NCBI RefSeq assembly: GCF_025766255.1
Contig: NW_026516753.1
Location: 121,853 to 185,852, forward strand
Source: Zychaea mexicana
Taxonomy: Eukaryota > Mucoromycota > Mucoromycetes > Mucorales > Lichtheimiaceae
DNA: 64,000 bases
Direction of reading: 5' to 3'
This document shows positions 50,784 through 62,995 of the stretch, piece after piece. Below the pieces are notes generated by a model, which was not told the DNA's origin, did not search any database, and worked only from the letters and a program-made list of their open reading frames with translations. Numbering within the stretch: the stretch's first letter is position 1; every line of letters begins with the position of its first letter. The translations under genes and the position numbers were made by a program.

Positions 50784-53063
50784 ATGAAGGTCATTGACAA
50801 GATTAACAAGGCTGAAAGCGAGGGTCGCTTCTTTTATTCTTTTGAATATTTCCCTCCAAAGACTCCTCAGGTAAGAAATAAGCTGCTGTCATCTCTTCTT
50901 AATAGGCTCTAGCCCTTCCACTCCATTTCTGATACAACAATGTAACTTAAATGGTGTACATTATAGGGTGTGCAAAACTTGTATGATCGTATGGAAAGAA
51001 TGCAACGTTTTGGCCCGGAATTCATTGACGTAACGTGGGGTGCTGGTGGCACTTCTGCCGACCTTACTACCGAACTCGTCGCAACTGCTCAGTCTGTGTA
51101 CGGTCTCGAAACAATGATGCACTTGACGTGTACCAACATGCCTGTTGAGAAAATCGATAATGCTCTCAAGGTATGTTTATCCGCCAGTATGATTGTTACT
51201 AAAGAAAAAAACGCGTAAAAAAACAGAGAAGCATGCATGAACGGAATGATAATAATTTTCAATTCAGGCTGCCAAAGATTGCGGCTGTCAGAACATCCTT
51301 GCCTTGCGTGGCGATCCTCCAAAGGGCCAAAGTAACTGGGAGTCGGTTGAGAATGGTTTCGAGCACGCTGTTGACTTGGTCAAGTACATTCGCAAGCAAT
51401 ATGGCGACTACTTCTGTATCGCCGTTGCTGGTAAGATTTTCTTTTCCCCAACCGATCAATGGGGCAATCAATCAATCTATGCGCTCTTTTTCGCGGTTCC
51501 TGGATTATGATTACTTGAGGGAGTAGGGGAAGTTGTACTAAAGATAAATTTTTCATTGTTCTCTAGGCCATCCTGAGGGTCATATGGACAACCCCGACAA
51601 GGAAGACGATTTGCGTCGTTTGAAGGAAAAGGTTGATGCTGGTGCCGACGTAATTGTGACCCAGTTGTTCTTTGACATCGAGTCCTTCCTTACATTCGTC
51701 ACAAAGAGCCGTGAAATCGGCATCGAGTGCCCTATCCTTCCTGGTGTGTTTCCCATTCAAAACTACAACGGTCTCAAGCGTGTTATTTCGTTCAGCAACA
51801 ACCACGTTCCTCAAAAGATCTGGGATGACCTTGAGCCTATTAAGGATGATGACGCTGCTGTTAAGGAATACGGTATCAACTTGACTATCGATTTCGTCAA
51901 GAAGTTTAGAGAAGCCGGTATCAATGGTTTCCACATTTACACTTTCAACCTTGAGAGATCTTCGCGTTTGATCCTTGAGCGTTTGGACCTTGTGCCCGCC
52001 ACTGAAAACATCAAGCCGTTGCCCTGGAATCCAGTAAGTTTACCATTACCATGAAAGCTATGTTTGTTTATAACCATAGGTAACTAAGAATAACTCTTTT
52101 ATGCAGTCCTTGACCAGCAAGCGTGCAAAGGAGAACGTCCGTCCCATTTTCTGGAAAAACCGTCAGAAGAGTTACATTCAGCGCACTGAAGCATGGGATG
52201 AATTCCCCAACGGTAGATGGGGTGATTCTCGCTCACCTGGTACGTATATATACGACTTTGGGAAAATTTGAGATACGTAATGGAGTATCACAGGCTAACA
52301 ATAGCTTGTTTAAAATATAGCTTTTGGTGAGTTGGATGGTTATGGTGTCTCGCTCAAGTATCCTCAACAAGAATGCTTGCAAATGTGGGGCAACCCCAAG
52401 TCTGCCGACGACGTTGCATTGACATTTGCCAAATACTGTAAGGGTGCCATTGGCGGTATCCCATGGAGCGCTCAACAGCTAGACCCTGAGACTGAGATTA
52501 TTCGCCAGCGGTTGGCTGGAATTAACTTGCTTGGCTACCTCACGATCAACTCACAACCTGCTGTGAACGGCGTCAAGAGCTCGCACGATATTTATGGCTG
52601 GGGCCCCAAGAACGGCTACGTTTACCAAAAGGCCTACTTGGAGTTCTTTGTCTCGCCCGAGAAATTGGACGAACTGACGGCTAAGATTAGCAAGAACCCT
52701 CAGGTCACCTACTATGCTGTGAACAAGCAGGGTGACTTGAAGACCAACACCCAGAACGACCAACCCACCGCTGTCACCTGGGGTGTGTTCCCCGGTAAGG
52801 AGATTGTCCAGCCTACGATCGTGGAATCGATGGCTTTCATGGCCTGGAAGGACGAAGCATTCGAGCTCTGGGGCGAGTGGGCACGTATCTATGACCGTGA
52901 AAGCGAGTCGGCTAAGGTTACCTTGGACATCATGAACAACTGGTACCTCGTCAACATTGTCCACAACGATTTTCAAGACGAAAACGGTATCTGGAGACTC
53001 TTTGATCTTGAGGTTGATCAGATTGCTCAGAAAACTAAGCACCTTTTCGACTTGATCCCATAA
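50784..53063 (+). CDS. MTHFR: methylenetetrahydrofolate reductase
   Basis: FAD enzyme that reduces 5,10-methylene-THF to 5-methyl-THF for methionine synthesis. Six or seven exons give [29 protein letters not shown] (N-terminal catalytic Glu in the FSFE-like motif), [92 protein letters not shown] and [19 protein letters not shown], the TIM-barrel domain. These are followed by the eukaryotic regulatory domain ([90 protein letters not shown]). It ends FDLIP then TAA. The ATG at 50784 is chosen because the frame upstream is leader-like and the family begins here. Single copy in the window. Confidence 0.96.
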
Positions 53064-53504
53064 AGAATGAGTTTTATATATAACGCACTTATATCCCCTT
53101 CCTTCCTCTTTCGTTCCTCCTTCCAAAACGCTATACATCCCCACACACACGCACACACGACCTAAATAGCCTCTTTTTGTATTCAACATGCTTTTTCCCC
53201 CCATTACCCTTACCCTTCAAAGTCCTTTATCTACATTTCTTCTTTCCTTGTTTTTAGTTGTTTTTCTTTTGTGTTCCTTTTTCTATTTCCTTGTATTCAA
53301 CTACCCTAGGTGAGGGTGTGTGCTTGGGTAGCCTATGCCCACCCTCCCTAACATAATTTGTAAATGAGAGAGTACGTGTCTTCTTCAACAGACATTCTAA
53401 TTGTAAACAGTTTTCCTTCCTATTATATCATAAAAAAATAAAAAGTAAAAATATCTTCAACAGTAAATATTCTGCAAGAGAGCACCGTTTTCGTCGGCCA
53501 TTCT
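53064..53504. other. intergenic, converging 3' regions
   Basis: Pyrimidine-rich 3' DNA of the MTHFR and dehydrogenase genes; no feature recognised. Confidence 0.5.
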
Positions 53505-54950
53505 CTAATTGTCTTTATTGGCAATTGGCTTGACTTCTCGAATACCGAGTCTTTTGCCCAAGATGTACTCCTTGACGAAAACGGGGAGATAGTAGAATAG
53601 CAAGAATGTCCACGAGTTGGTGCCATAGGTGACATAGCGAGGAGACGATCGTTTCAAAAGCTTATTCGCAACGTGTGCAGCAAACACGCTCGTAGGCGTT
53701 GAATGGGGACCTTGTGACATATTTGCTCGTGCATAAATGTATTTGACAACGGATAGATAAAATGAATCTATTGATAAAACAAACAAAACAGTATGTTTGT
53801 ATGTTGACTGATAACCTTTTCCTCCCTAACTCTCAATTGCTTTCCTCAATTGATGTTCGTATTTATTTTACCTTCCGGTACGCTAACCATGTTGGTTGCA
53901 TTCTTGCCAAAGTTCGACTTGATCGATCCAGGAGCAACCACGGTTACTTGGATACCGAACGGCGACAGTTCCATACGTAAGGTATCCGTCAAAGAATGCA
54001 CCGCCGCTTTAGATGCAGCATAGACACCGGCCCAAGGAGTGGAAGCATAGCCAACAATGGAACCAACATTGGCAATCTTGCCTGATCCGCGTTTGGCCAT
54101 ATGTCTAGCTACTGCACGGCACATGCTAAGCAGACCAAATACGTTGACTTCAAAGCATTGGCGTGCATCATCCATGTCGATGTCCAACAATGGGTCCACA
54201 CCACTATTGCCCTTTTGATCAGTAATAAGATATTAACTACCCTCCACCTTTTCTTACTGGTTGCCATGGGAGCTATTACTTGACAACCATTCATCCTAGC
54301 GACGAGTTTTCCATGACAAATAGTGTAGCTGGCAACCGGTACCCAACAGCCATCTCTTCGTTTCTAAGACTTACGGTGCACCAGCATTGTTAATCAAAAT
54401 ATCTGTCGAAATAAATTACGGTGAATAATTGTGTCTTTCTGTTTTCCTCACGAACCCCTTTTTCCAAAAATGAAGTTAAGAACCATACCAATATGACCAG
54501 CTTCGTCAATCACTTTCTACGAAATAATTATTGATCTTCTAGTGTAAGTACAAAAAATATCCTTTTTTCTATTTTTTTTTTTTTACCTGAACAGTCGATT
54601 CAATCGACGCAGCATTCGTAACGTCCAAAGCCAACAGTTCGCAGCCTATTCCCATGACGCCTCTATAGTCAATGTCGTTTCCGCCATTCCGTTGGGATCA
54701 GTTTGTTATAAATTTACCTTGAAGTGCCCCCATACTTTCAACACGTCTTGCAGTCGCATACACTCTGCATCTTTGCTTTACAAATTCCTCGCATAGACCA
54801 TAGCCTAACAGCGCGGGCCAGATAAGGAGAGTGAATCAGAACAAACGAAGCATTACAAACACAAAATGACGCGTAGTGTTTTGGTTTTCTGTTTCTCTTA
54901 CCAATACCGCCTTCAGTACAGCCAGTTATCAAAACCACGGATTGCGTCAT
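53505..54950 (-). CDS. short-chain dehydrogenase, AYR1-like
   Basis: NAD(P)-dependent oxidoreductase of the classical SDR family, closest in layout to 1-acyl-dihydroxyacetone-phosphate reductase (AYR1), which acts in lipid synthesis at ER/lipid droplets. Many small exons: MTQSVVLITGCTEGGIG (TGxxxGxG nucleotide motif), YGLCEEFVKQRCRVYATARR, GIGCELLALDVTNAASIEST, DILINNAGAP (NNAG), DARQCFEVNVFGLLSMCRAV, SGKIANVGSIVGYASTPWAG VYAASKAAVHSLT (Ser and YxxxK catalytic residues), ELSPFGIQVTVVAPGSIKSN, and a C-terminal part with a hydrophobic patch (TFLLFYYLPVFVKEYILGKR) ending IANKDN then TAA. The substrate is inferred from family resemblance only. Confidence 0.9.
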
Positions 54951-56270
54951 AGGTTGAATATTTTGTATAATGTAAAGTTATGTTATGTATAACGAATCGT
55001 TACACTTAAAAGTGGTATTTAATGTTAAGCCTCTCAAGAAGTCCTGCAAATTAATATCGTTCCTGCGAACGAGCTGGGTATTTCCTGAGTCATCTTCAAA
55101 CTGATAGGAATTTTTAATGTATCACACAGCATGTAATCCTTGAGATGGGACTGGCACACACATCTCAGGACAAAAAGGGTGTAAAGCGATTGGGGTTCCA
55201 GACCAATCTTTTCTCACGGAAGCACTACTGCTTCTAGTGCAGTATATAGCAAGAAATAATGGGTACCAGTAGTGGCAGTAACAGTGTCGAATTGAGTGTT
55301 GTTCCTGTGTGATGCGATAACCAGAAATGCACATCGCCACACGCGCCAACTCCGTTTTGTTTATACAAAACCTACGGCAAGTGCATTCATTCGTTACGGA
55401 GTCAAAAACATCGTTTGCATCGGCTTGTAAACATGTCGCCGGAAGAGCCACGTATGTACACAAAACACACAAAGAGGCCACGTGTATCATACCATTGTTG
55501 TCGTTGCCTATCATCGGCAATGAACACTAACTGTACGATAAGCGATCTCTACTGTGTTTCTCTCCGATTCATTTTCGTTGGCGTTGGCTTTGGCTTTTGG
55601 CAAATCAATTTAACAATGGTAAAAAAAAGATGGAAAGCAACCGACAACGATGAAAACGCCATCAACCCATTCTGGTTTTCTTTCCTCTCAGAGAGCATCA
55701 TGAAATTGATTCTCCTAATATTGTAAACAAAAGATACAATTTGCCCTTTTCCGTTTGTATCACACCACAACAGCAGGAAAACGGCAAGGTTCTCTCATTG
55801 GAGGCAGGGACTCAACCTTCTTTTAGTTCTGTATGCTAAAAGAAAAGCCCCACCATAATATTCATGCAAAGGTTGCATATGAAGTAAACGTGAGCAACTA
55901 ATGTCCAGCCGTAGTCATGTCAAACAATTACAATTGCTTTTTTTCAGGAAACAATGTGTATAAACACTATTTACTGTTGTGCTTTTTAATCGTAGAGAAG
56001 AGGGGGGAAGAATATAGACAGATAGATTATAATAAGGATAATGATGACGGTAAAGAGACAGTTGGAGAGGGAACAGATAGCAATATGTACAGTTGGGTAG
56101 GAGGGGTAACAAAGAGGAGGCAATAAGTACAAGTTAGATGGGCTGGTATATAAATAATTGGGTGTAAAAGGTATGAAGTATATGTGCTATATAGTAGAAA
56201 TACACAATATGCTGATGATGGGGGTTGTTGTTGTTATACAATTGCGCATGACATGAACGCAGGGCAGCAC
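54951..56270. other. intergenic
   Basis: No supported gene. Open frames of 65-130 codons around 55120-55730 have no splice-consistent extension and cross on both strands. Confidence 0.5.
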
Positions 56271-56711
56271 TTATCGCAGAAGACGCCTGCATTGCTCAAC
56301 TGCTGCTGATGACGGTTGCTGTTGCTTTTTGATGACTTTTCTTTTGTGATGGCTACTACTGCTGTAGCCGTACTGATGGGTGTTACCGCTATTAGGTCCA
56401 GCATGATTATCAAATTCTTCGAGGGCCGGGAATGAAAAATACATCTTTAAAAAGAGACTGTCGGGAAACGAAGCGGCTGCCGTGGCCAAGTACATACGAG
56501 CCGCACGCTTGTCTTCATCTTCGTCTTTTTTCGTAAGCGCTTGCTGTGATGTTGCAGGATGCAAGCATGACAATGATGTGAACAGTTGTTTGACGAGTGA
56601 AGGAAGCGAGCGGTCTTCTTCCTCTACATGCATCGCTTGACGACCACCTCCGCCGGCCATCGCCTTTGTCGTGGGTGTGATGAAAGGTTTGTTGTCGTGG
56701 ATCATCATCAT
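56271..56711 (-). CDS. unknown small protein
   Basis: Single frame of 146 residues: MMMIHDNKPFITPTTKAMAG, then SLPSLVKQLFTSLSCLHPAT, KRAARMYLATAAASFPDSLF and FSFPALEEFDNHAG, with a basic/Gln-rich end (HKRKVIKKQQQPSSAAVEQC). The central 60 residues look folded (helical, hydrophobic spacing). Family not recognised. The promoter side contains a long AGT-type repeat. Confidence 0.5.
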   Translation of the reverse strand: MMMIHDNKPFITPTTKAMAGGGGRQAMHVEEEDRSLPSLVKQLFTSLSCLHPATSQQALTKKDEDEDKRAARMYLATAAASFPDSLFLKMYFSFPALEEFDNHAGPNSGNTHQYGYSSSSHHKRKVIKKQQQPSSAAVEQCRRLLR

Positions 56712-56764
56712 GCTTGTTGCGGAAATATGGGACTTGGCAAATATGCGAATTTGCAGGCAGCGTT

Positions 56765-56865
56765 AAGTAATGGCAGTAGTAGCAGCTTGTGATAGTAGTA
56801 AAAGTAGTAGCAGAAGCAGTAGTAGTAGAGTAGTAATAGTAGAGGTAGTAGAAATAGTAGTTATT
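56765..56865. repeat. imperfect (AGT/AGC)n repeat
   Basis: About 100 bp of AGT, AGC and variant triplets just upstream of the unknown gene at 56271-56711. Confidence 0.85.
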
Positions 56866-57438
56866 GCAATTAATGGGAGGAAGAGAGGAGAGAAGGAAAA
56901 GTATGTGCGGAAAATATGCGGAGTGGTGAGCTTACAGGAATGAGTGAGTGAGTTAGCGAGTGAAAGAGAGAAGAGAGCAAGGCTGGCATTTTCTAAAAGT
57001 GCTGATGAGGATCATATTTATATCATGATGTGCTAGTGCACAAGTGTCCAAGTGAGTGAAATTTGCGGAGCATCCCTGATTAGGGCAGTTTTAGGCCTTG
57101 GCTAATATTTCAAGGAGGAGGAAGGATGTGTGATTCTGTGTATGCTGTTGGGGGAAACAAGAAAGGTGTCGGGGGGTGGGGGAGAGAGCGTAGTAGAAAG
57201 CATGCACCGACTCGGTCACTCTTCTCCAGATCAACGCCCAAGAAAAGTAGAAGCAAAGGACCCGATCCCAGGCCGGCAAAAGTTGGTTGAATAAGAAGAG
57301 AGGCCCTTCGCTCAAAATGGGCAATGCGCGTAGATCGAAAATGAAATAGAAGAGCCCTTTTTTTCTAACTCTCTCGCTTGCTTGCTTTCTCCACACACAA
57401 CCAACTCAACTTTAACAAGCAGCAAGCGACACACAATC

Positions 57439-57549
57439 ATGCAAAAAGCGTGGAACCCGTTTCAGCTGTCCCCCAGCATGCTATCCCTTCAGGCTGTCTC
57501 CGACTTGCCCTTTCACCAACCAACCATCCATCAGCCAAGCAGCCAGTAA
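57439..57549 (+). CDS. possible 36-residue peptide
   Basis: The ATG at 57439 opens MQKAWNPFQLSPSMLSLQAV then 16 more residues to TAA. It sits after a CA/CT-rich leader like those of real genes in this window and before a CA-rich 3' region. Only 36 codons long, so chance is possible. Confidence 0.25.
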   Translation: MQKAWNPFQLSPSMLSLQAVSDLPFHQPTIHQPSSQ

Positions 57550-60500
57550 CATCAATAGCAACCCCGCCTGCTGACCCAAACTAATCCATCCCACGACCAC
57601 ACACACGCACACATCAACCCATCTCCGCTCACACCCACAAACAAGAAGCCCAGAACATCATTGTCACAATCACATCGTCTGGTTAAACACATGTGAGTAT
57701 ATTGGGTCCATCGTTTCCGTAGCAAAAATAAGAAACAAGGCAGTGTGTGATTTTCATACGCAGTCGCAGTAAAATGGATTGGCGATCTTTTTCTCCCTTC
57801 TCTTTTTCTTTTGCATCCGTCTGTTGCTTTGACACATCATAATAACTACATGTGTACCACCACTGCTGATATTCATGAACGAGCACAAGGGACCTGTAAC
57901 CTCTCTTCCCAAACCTGACCATCTATCTTACTTAAATCTATGCTGTTTCGACACAACAGAGTAACATACAATAAATAGCACGGCCATGTGATACGCTACA
58001 ACGAAATAGATGGATACTGTGTGTTAGATAGAAAGGAGCCCATGAATAAAAAGAAATGTTATAGGTTGGACGCTATGTATGTACGAGTATGTGGTGCGGA
58101 CATGCTGATGGGTTTTACTATACATGAAACACAAATGCGCGAACACAGCAGGGATGCATGAAGAAGTTCTTTTGTTTATATCCCCTGGGTGTCCTTGAAA
58201 ATCATCATGGAATTAAGAGAACCTTAAAACTAATTTTCTTTGCTCATGTATACATCAGCAACATAAACTGAATGATCTGTATCAGTAGTGTGTGATCACA
58301 TTTGGGTTATACTATGCTACAACTACTGGTTTACCTAGCGGAAGCAGTAATAATATCTCCTATGCCGCACCTCTCATAAATGTTAACGAAATGCCAAAGA
58401 TCAACATTTTCCCCGCTTTTAAAGCTTTTTCTATAAATTGCATTATTATTATTGTTAATTTATGCCTGCAAAGGCCATGTAAGAAAAAAGAAGAAAGAGA
58501 CGAACATGATCATTTAAATCTCACTCAGCCCAGCCAAGAATATCTTTTGGAACCAGAGGTCCAATGACCTTCTTGTTATTGAGTTATATATCACTACAAT
58601 AATATGAACTTTCGGCGATGCATCATGCAAAGTCGTATGTATAATACAAATCTTTTTTTAATGCATGAATTGTGTTTCTCGATCAACATACATTCCCTTA
58701 GTACATTGGTACATGTTTGGTGCTGTATAAAAAATTGCTATATATATAATGTGTGATGATGGTTGTTGCTGATGGTATATACACGCTTACAACTAGCTGC
58801 ATTAGATCCTGGCTGTAGCATCGCTCACACTCGCCAAAAAGAGTAGTATAAAAAGAAAAATTTATAGTACATATAGTTTTAAGAAATATGTAAAATCTAT
58901 TACGAGTATTACCATGTATATATTTTGAATTGACATATCATCATTTCTGATTCTACACTACACATAAGCAATTATCATCATCATCAATATTTCATCAGTG
59001 TACATCATTAAGGGGTAGAGGGGGAAAGGTGGGGGAAAGGTAAGAAAAATGACTGCGGAGGCCGGAAACAGAGGGCTTATGTGTGTTAAAACTGAGGGAC
59101 AGGATAGACAGAGAGAGAGAGAAGAGGAGTCATCATTATTATCGTCACATATAAAAAAAAGACTTTCGGCTTATACAGCGAGTAAAGACAGCTTATCATA
59201 AGTGCAACACCACACCACAGAACAGTACCCAGCAATTTTATGAGTTGTTTCTTTTCCGCCGAGAAAAACCGACGGGTTGATGACACCTTTCCCCACTGTT
59301 CATTTATAAGCTATTGTTCTTTTATTCTTACAGGCGATTTATTGAGTGATGGTAGTGCTAATGAATCTACCATATATCATTGATTTGATGAAATACAGAA
59401 ACTCCAGACTATACCGTTTTGGTTAAATAATAGAAAGATATACATGGTCTGGTCTCTGCAGGTACAGGGACACGGTATGTACAAATACTGTACACGCCAT
59501 TCAATCAATCTGTTTTTAGTTATTACAATTCAGTTACTGTGCCTCTGTAGCATAATGTGATATCAGATATTAAATTCAGGCTAGTTGTTACTATCAAGAG
59601 GGAGAGAGGGATCAATCGGGTGAAAAAAGTTTCTGTATTTGTTGTATGCATGAACAAGAAGCCCGAAATTCGATCAAGGCAGATGTTTTTTCTTTTTCGG
59701 TGCATGATGTTTGGGAGGTGGTATGGTGACAAGAGCTTGCTTCATAATACATACAACAAACAACAGAATGAGGTCCGCTAAGATAGTACATATATATGTG
59801 TGTGCATAACCGAAACAATCTTTTGAAGCATAAACAACAACTACCGGGTAGCACACAGCAACTCTAAAAAGCTTTCTAGGAAGTCACATACTAATATAAG
59901 AGATGCAGAAGCAGCAGCATGCATATTGTATATTGTATAATGTATAGCATTCATCATAGATCAATTGTTGCTATTACAGTGCTGTTGTTGCTGCAAACGA
60001 GTTTAACATTATGTGCGTCAAATACACATTGATCTAGGTGTTCTTTCGTAGAATGAAGCTCACAAACTAGAGACTGTTATTGCAAATGACGCTATATGAG
60101 GCAAGGGAGTGTAGTCCCTGCCTATATACAAGTCTGTAAATGTATCGGGTCACTCACTGAAGAAAGTACTGTAGAGGAGTAATATAAACAAACAGGATAG
60201 AGAGGAGAAACTAAGCGACTAGCTAAAACAAATAATTGTTGCTACGTTGTATGCGCTGATTTACACCGCAAGGAAGCGACCAATTACATAAGGTCATTAA
60301 GTCTTCATTTGAACTATGCGCTGATTTATGTACTGCTCCATGTCTATTGTCACGAGAACGCTGAAATTGTAGTTGCTGCAAGTCAATCATATGTAAACTA
60401 TGGCAGTACAGCTCACACTGTCAGTGGGATCACTGCATGTAATACACGAGAACAGCAGTAACAACAACAAGAGTTGGAAGTTGTTTGTTTTTGTTACTGT

Positions 60501-61376
60501 ATCTGATCCAGAAAGAATTTGCTGCATAGTCATCACCCTCACTTTTTCCTCTCTTTGCTGCAGATATATTACCCGCTGTGTTATTTACTAGCATTTGTGT
60601 GCCAATCATCCAACTTCTTCCATCGAATGATCCAGACTATTATTAACTCCTTTTCTTATCCTTCTCGGTTTCAGCGATTAACAGTAGTACTTAATATTAC
60701 CAAAACGAGAAATGAACGAACCCGTAACGTACGGTTAAATGTAAAAGAGAGATAGTCTATATCTCCTGGAGGAGTAGGAGAGAAAGCAAGGTGCACCTCA
60801 TAGTTTCAAAAGTTACCGTCTTCGAGGGTCAGGTACGACACAGCACAAAAAGCTTTTATCGTATGTATAATAGTCTTTGATTATATGTTATCGACGATAT
60901 GAGTTAGCTCATGAAAGACACGGAAGGGAAAAAAGATGAACATCACAACCACTGACTCTTATTGTTTTCTCTCTCTTTTTTTAAGTGTAGGTGTGCTTGA
61001 TAGAATGCGCCAACTGCATAGATAGCAAGTTTGATTTGTATACCAAAAGGAGTCGCACAACCAGAGAGCCATTGGCCCGCGCAAAATGAAGCGGTAACGC
61101 CATCATCTTGTACACTAACTTTCGTTTTTTGATAAGCCGTATAATGTATACTAATGATTGGCGAGCCTTTTTTTTTCATGACGGCGCGGGGTGTTTTTTC
61201 TCTTTGGCGTTGGGGTTTTTCATAATAAGCAGGAGCGGGAAATCCCCTCTGCCAGAACTGCCACTATCCTTCGTGCTCGTAGAGCTCGTTTCGGTGTAAC
61301 GGCCGCTCGAAGAGCGCACAAACTTTATTTTGTACATATATAATAAAAATTTCTATTATTTCTTCTCTCTTTAACC
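57550..61376. other. gene-poor region
   Basis: No gene recognised over almost 4 kb. AT-rich with short frames only; the minus-strand piece at about 60990-61120 (ASFCAGQWLSGCATPFGIQI) may be decayed coding sequence of unknown origin. Confidence 0.4.
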
Positions 61377-62912
61377 GTTTGAAAAGCGCTGCAGACTTAG
61401 CGCGCACAAACCCACGATTGAAAACCAGACAACGTCTTCCCTCAAAGCAGAATTATTACCATTGCTTCGCGCCGAACTCACTATCGACAATCCTCGATAC
61501 CAACCAGCATTCGGATTCAGCGGGATGTCAGACCTGTGGACTTCGGCACACAAGAACGGTACGGGCCAGATGCCCTTTTGCCAAACACCACCCAAGTCAA
61601 TCGGCACTCAAAAGTATCGGTTGAACATGTCCCGCCAGCAAGCAGCCAAGATGGATCAAGCTGTTCAAGAAGTTCTATTCAAGAACGCGATCGAGAAGGT
61701 AGCTTCATCCGATATACACAATCAATCATACTCGTTTCTAATTCAACAACCCGACAAGGTACGCGTCGTGCTCGATTGTTCGGGTATCAACAAATACATA
61801 CAGTACCAACATTCCAAGATGGAGGGTCTGCCGATGTTGCGAGCGATGGTGCAGCCGAACGATTGGTTGGTCAAGGTGGATTTGAAGGACGCCTATCTAC
61901 GTCTTCCTCTTCATCGAGAAGACCGTCGTTACCTGGCATTCAAGTGGCGGGACCAGTTTCACCGTTTTAAATGCCTATGCTGTGGAGCTGCCCATGCGCC
62001 GATACTCTGGACAAAAATGATGTCTCGTATTCTACAACCTCTCTTGGAACAAGCAAACCTTCGGCTGACTTTCTACTTGGACGACCTCTGCCTGATGGCG
62101 TCGAGCAAAGAACAAGCTCTCCAACAAGGAATGTTGCTCAAGGCACATCTGACTCAGTTGGGCTTCAGTCTGAGCAAGAACAAATGCTGTTGGGAACCGA
62201 AACATTGGCAACCTTCTTGGATTTCCCAAGTTAATACACGCAAGATGGAGCTGTCCTTGCCGCAACCCAAAATGCTTCGAATTCGCCGCGACATGCATCA
62301 GCTACTACAAAAACAACAACTCACCAATCGCAAGCTGGCAGCTATCTCTGGCTACTTACAAGCGACAACAGCAGCAGTTTATCCAGCCCGCCATCACATG
62401 TAGAACATGTCGCGCGACTTGCAGCAGGGACACGTCTACCGGTAAAACAGCAATGGAACCAAAGCACGACGATATCGGCAGCAACACGTTAAGACGCGCG
62501 ATGGTGGGTAAAAAACTTGCATGCCTGGAACGGACGCTCCATGCTTCAACTAAAGCCAAACGTCGTCATTTATACCAACGCCAGCGACTCCGGATGGGGC
62601 GTCGCGGCCAAAGAAGTACATTCAAGCGAGCATTATGCCATGGCCTCCGGCACCTGGAACCATCGCAGGCAGCAATCAATTGGCCGCGAGCTTTGAGCAG
62701 TACAGCTTGCAAATCGATCAACACGCCGAGCAGTGGCAACAGCAAGTCATCGAGATCCGCTCCGAAAATATGACAACTTGCGTAATCATCAACAAACAAG
62801 GAAGCCACAGACATCAACATTTACATCAACTTGCTTCCAAGATTTTCCACCACTGTCACCGCTACAAAGTACGGCAGTTTGCGACATATATGCCTTGCAC
62901 CAGTGGTGGTGC
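61377..62912 (+). mobile_element. decayed DIRS-type retrotransposon (RT-RNase H)
   Basis: The frame starts FEKRCRLSAHKPTIENQTTS and runs through a DIRS-like reverse transcriptase: VRVVLDCSGINKYIQYQHSK, VKVDLKDAYLRLPLHREDRR, and LTFYLDDLCLMAS with the catalytic YLDD. The FGLxxAP motif has become CCGAAHAP. Near 62210-62225 a frameshift splits LATFLDF from QVNTRKMELSLP. After a TAG at 62401 the RNase H part appears in other frames: VVIYTNASDSGWGVAA (TDASDSGWG in live elements) and VIEIRSENMTTCVIINKQGS HRHQHLHQLA. Similarity stops near YKVRQFATYMPCTS. No terminal repeats or recombinase seen. A dead, truncated copy. Confidence 0.85.
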
Positions 62913-62995
62913 ACTGTGGTGGTGCATGATTTTCCATCGCCCTCTAATCAGAGGCACCAACGATCAACAACGATCACTTTCATTTTCTATCATCA

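Noticed and set aside
55122..55520. 132-codon minus-strand frame
   Set aside because: Cys-rich and irregular, no splice signals in register, overlapping frames on the other strand; looks like chance.
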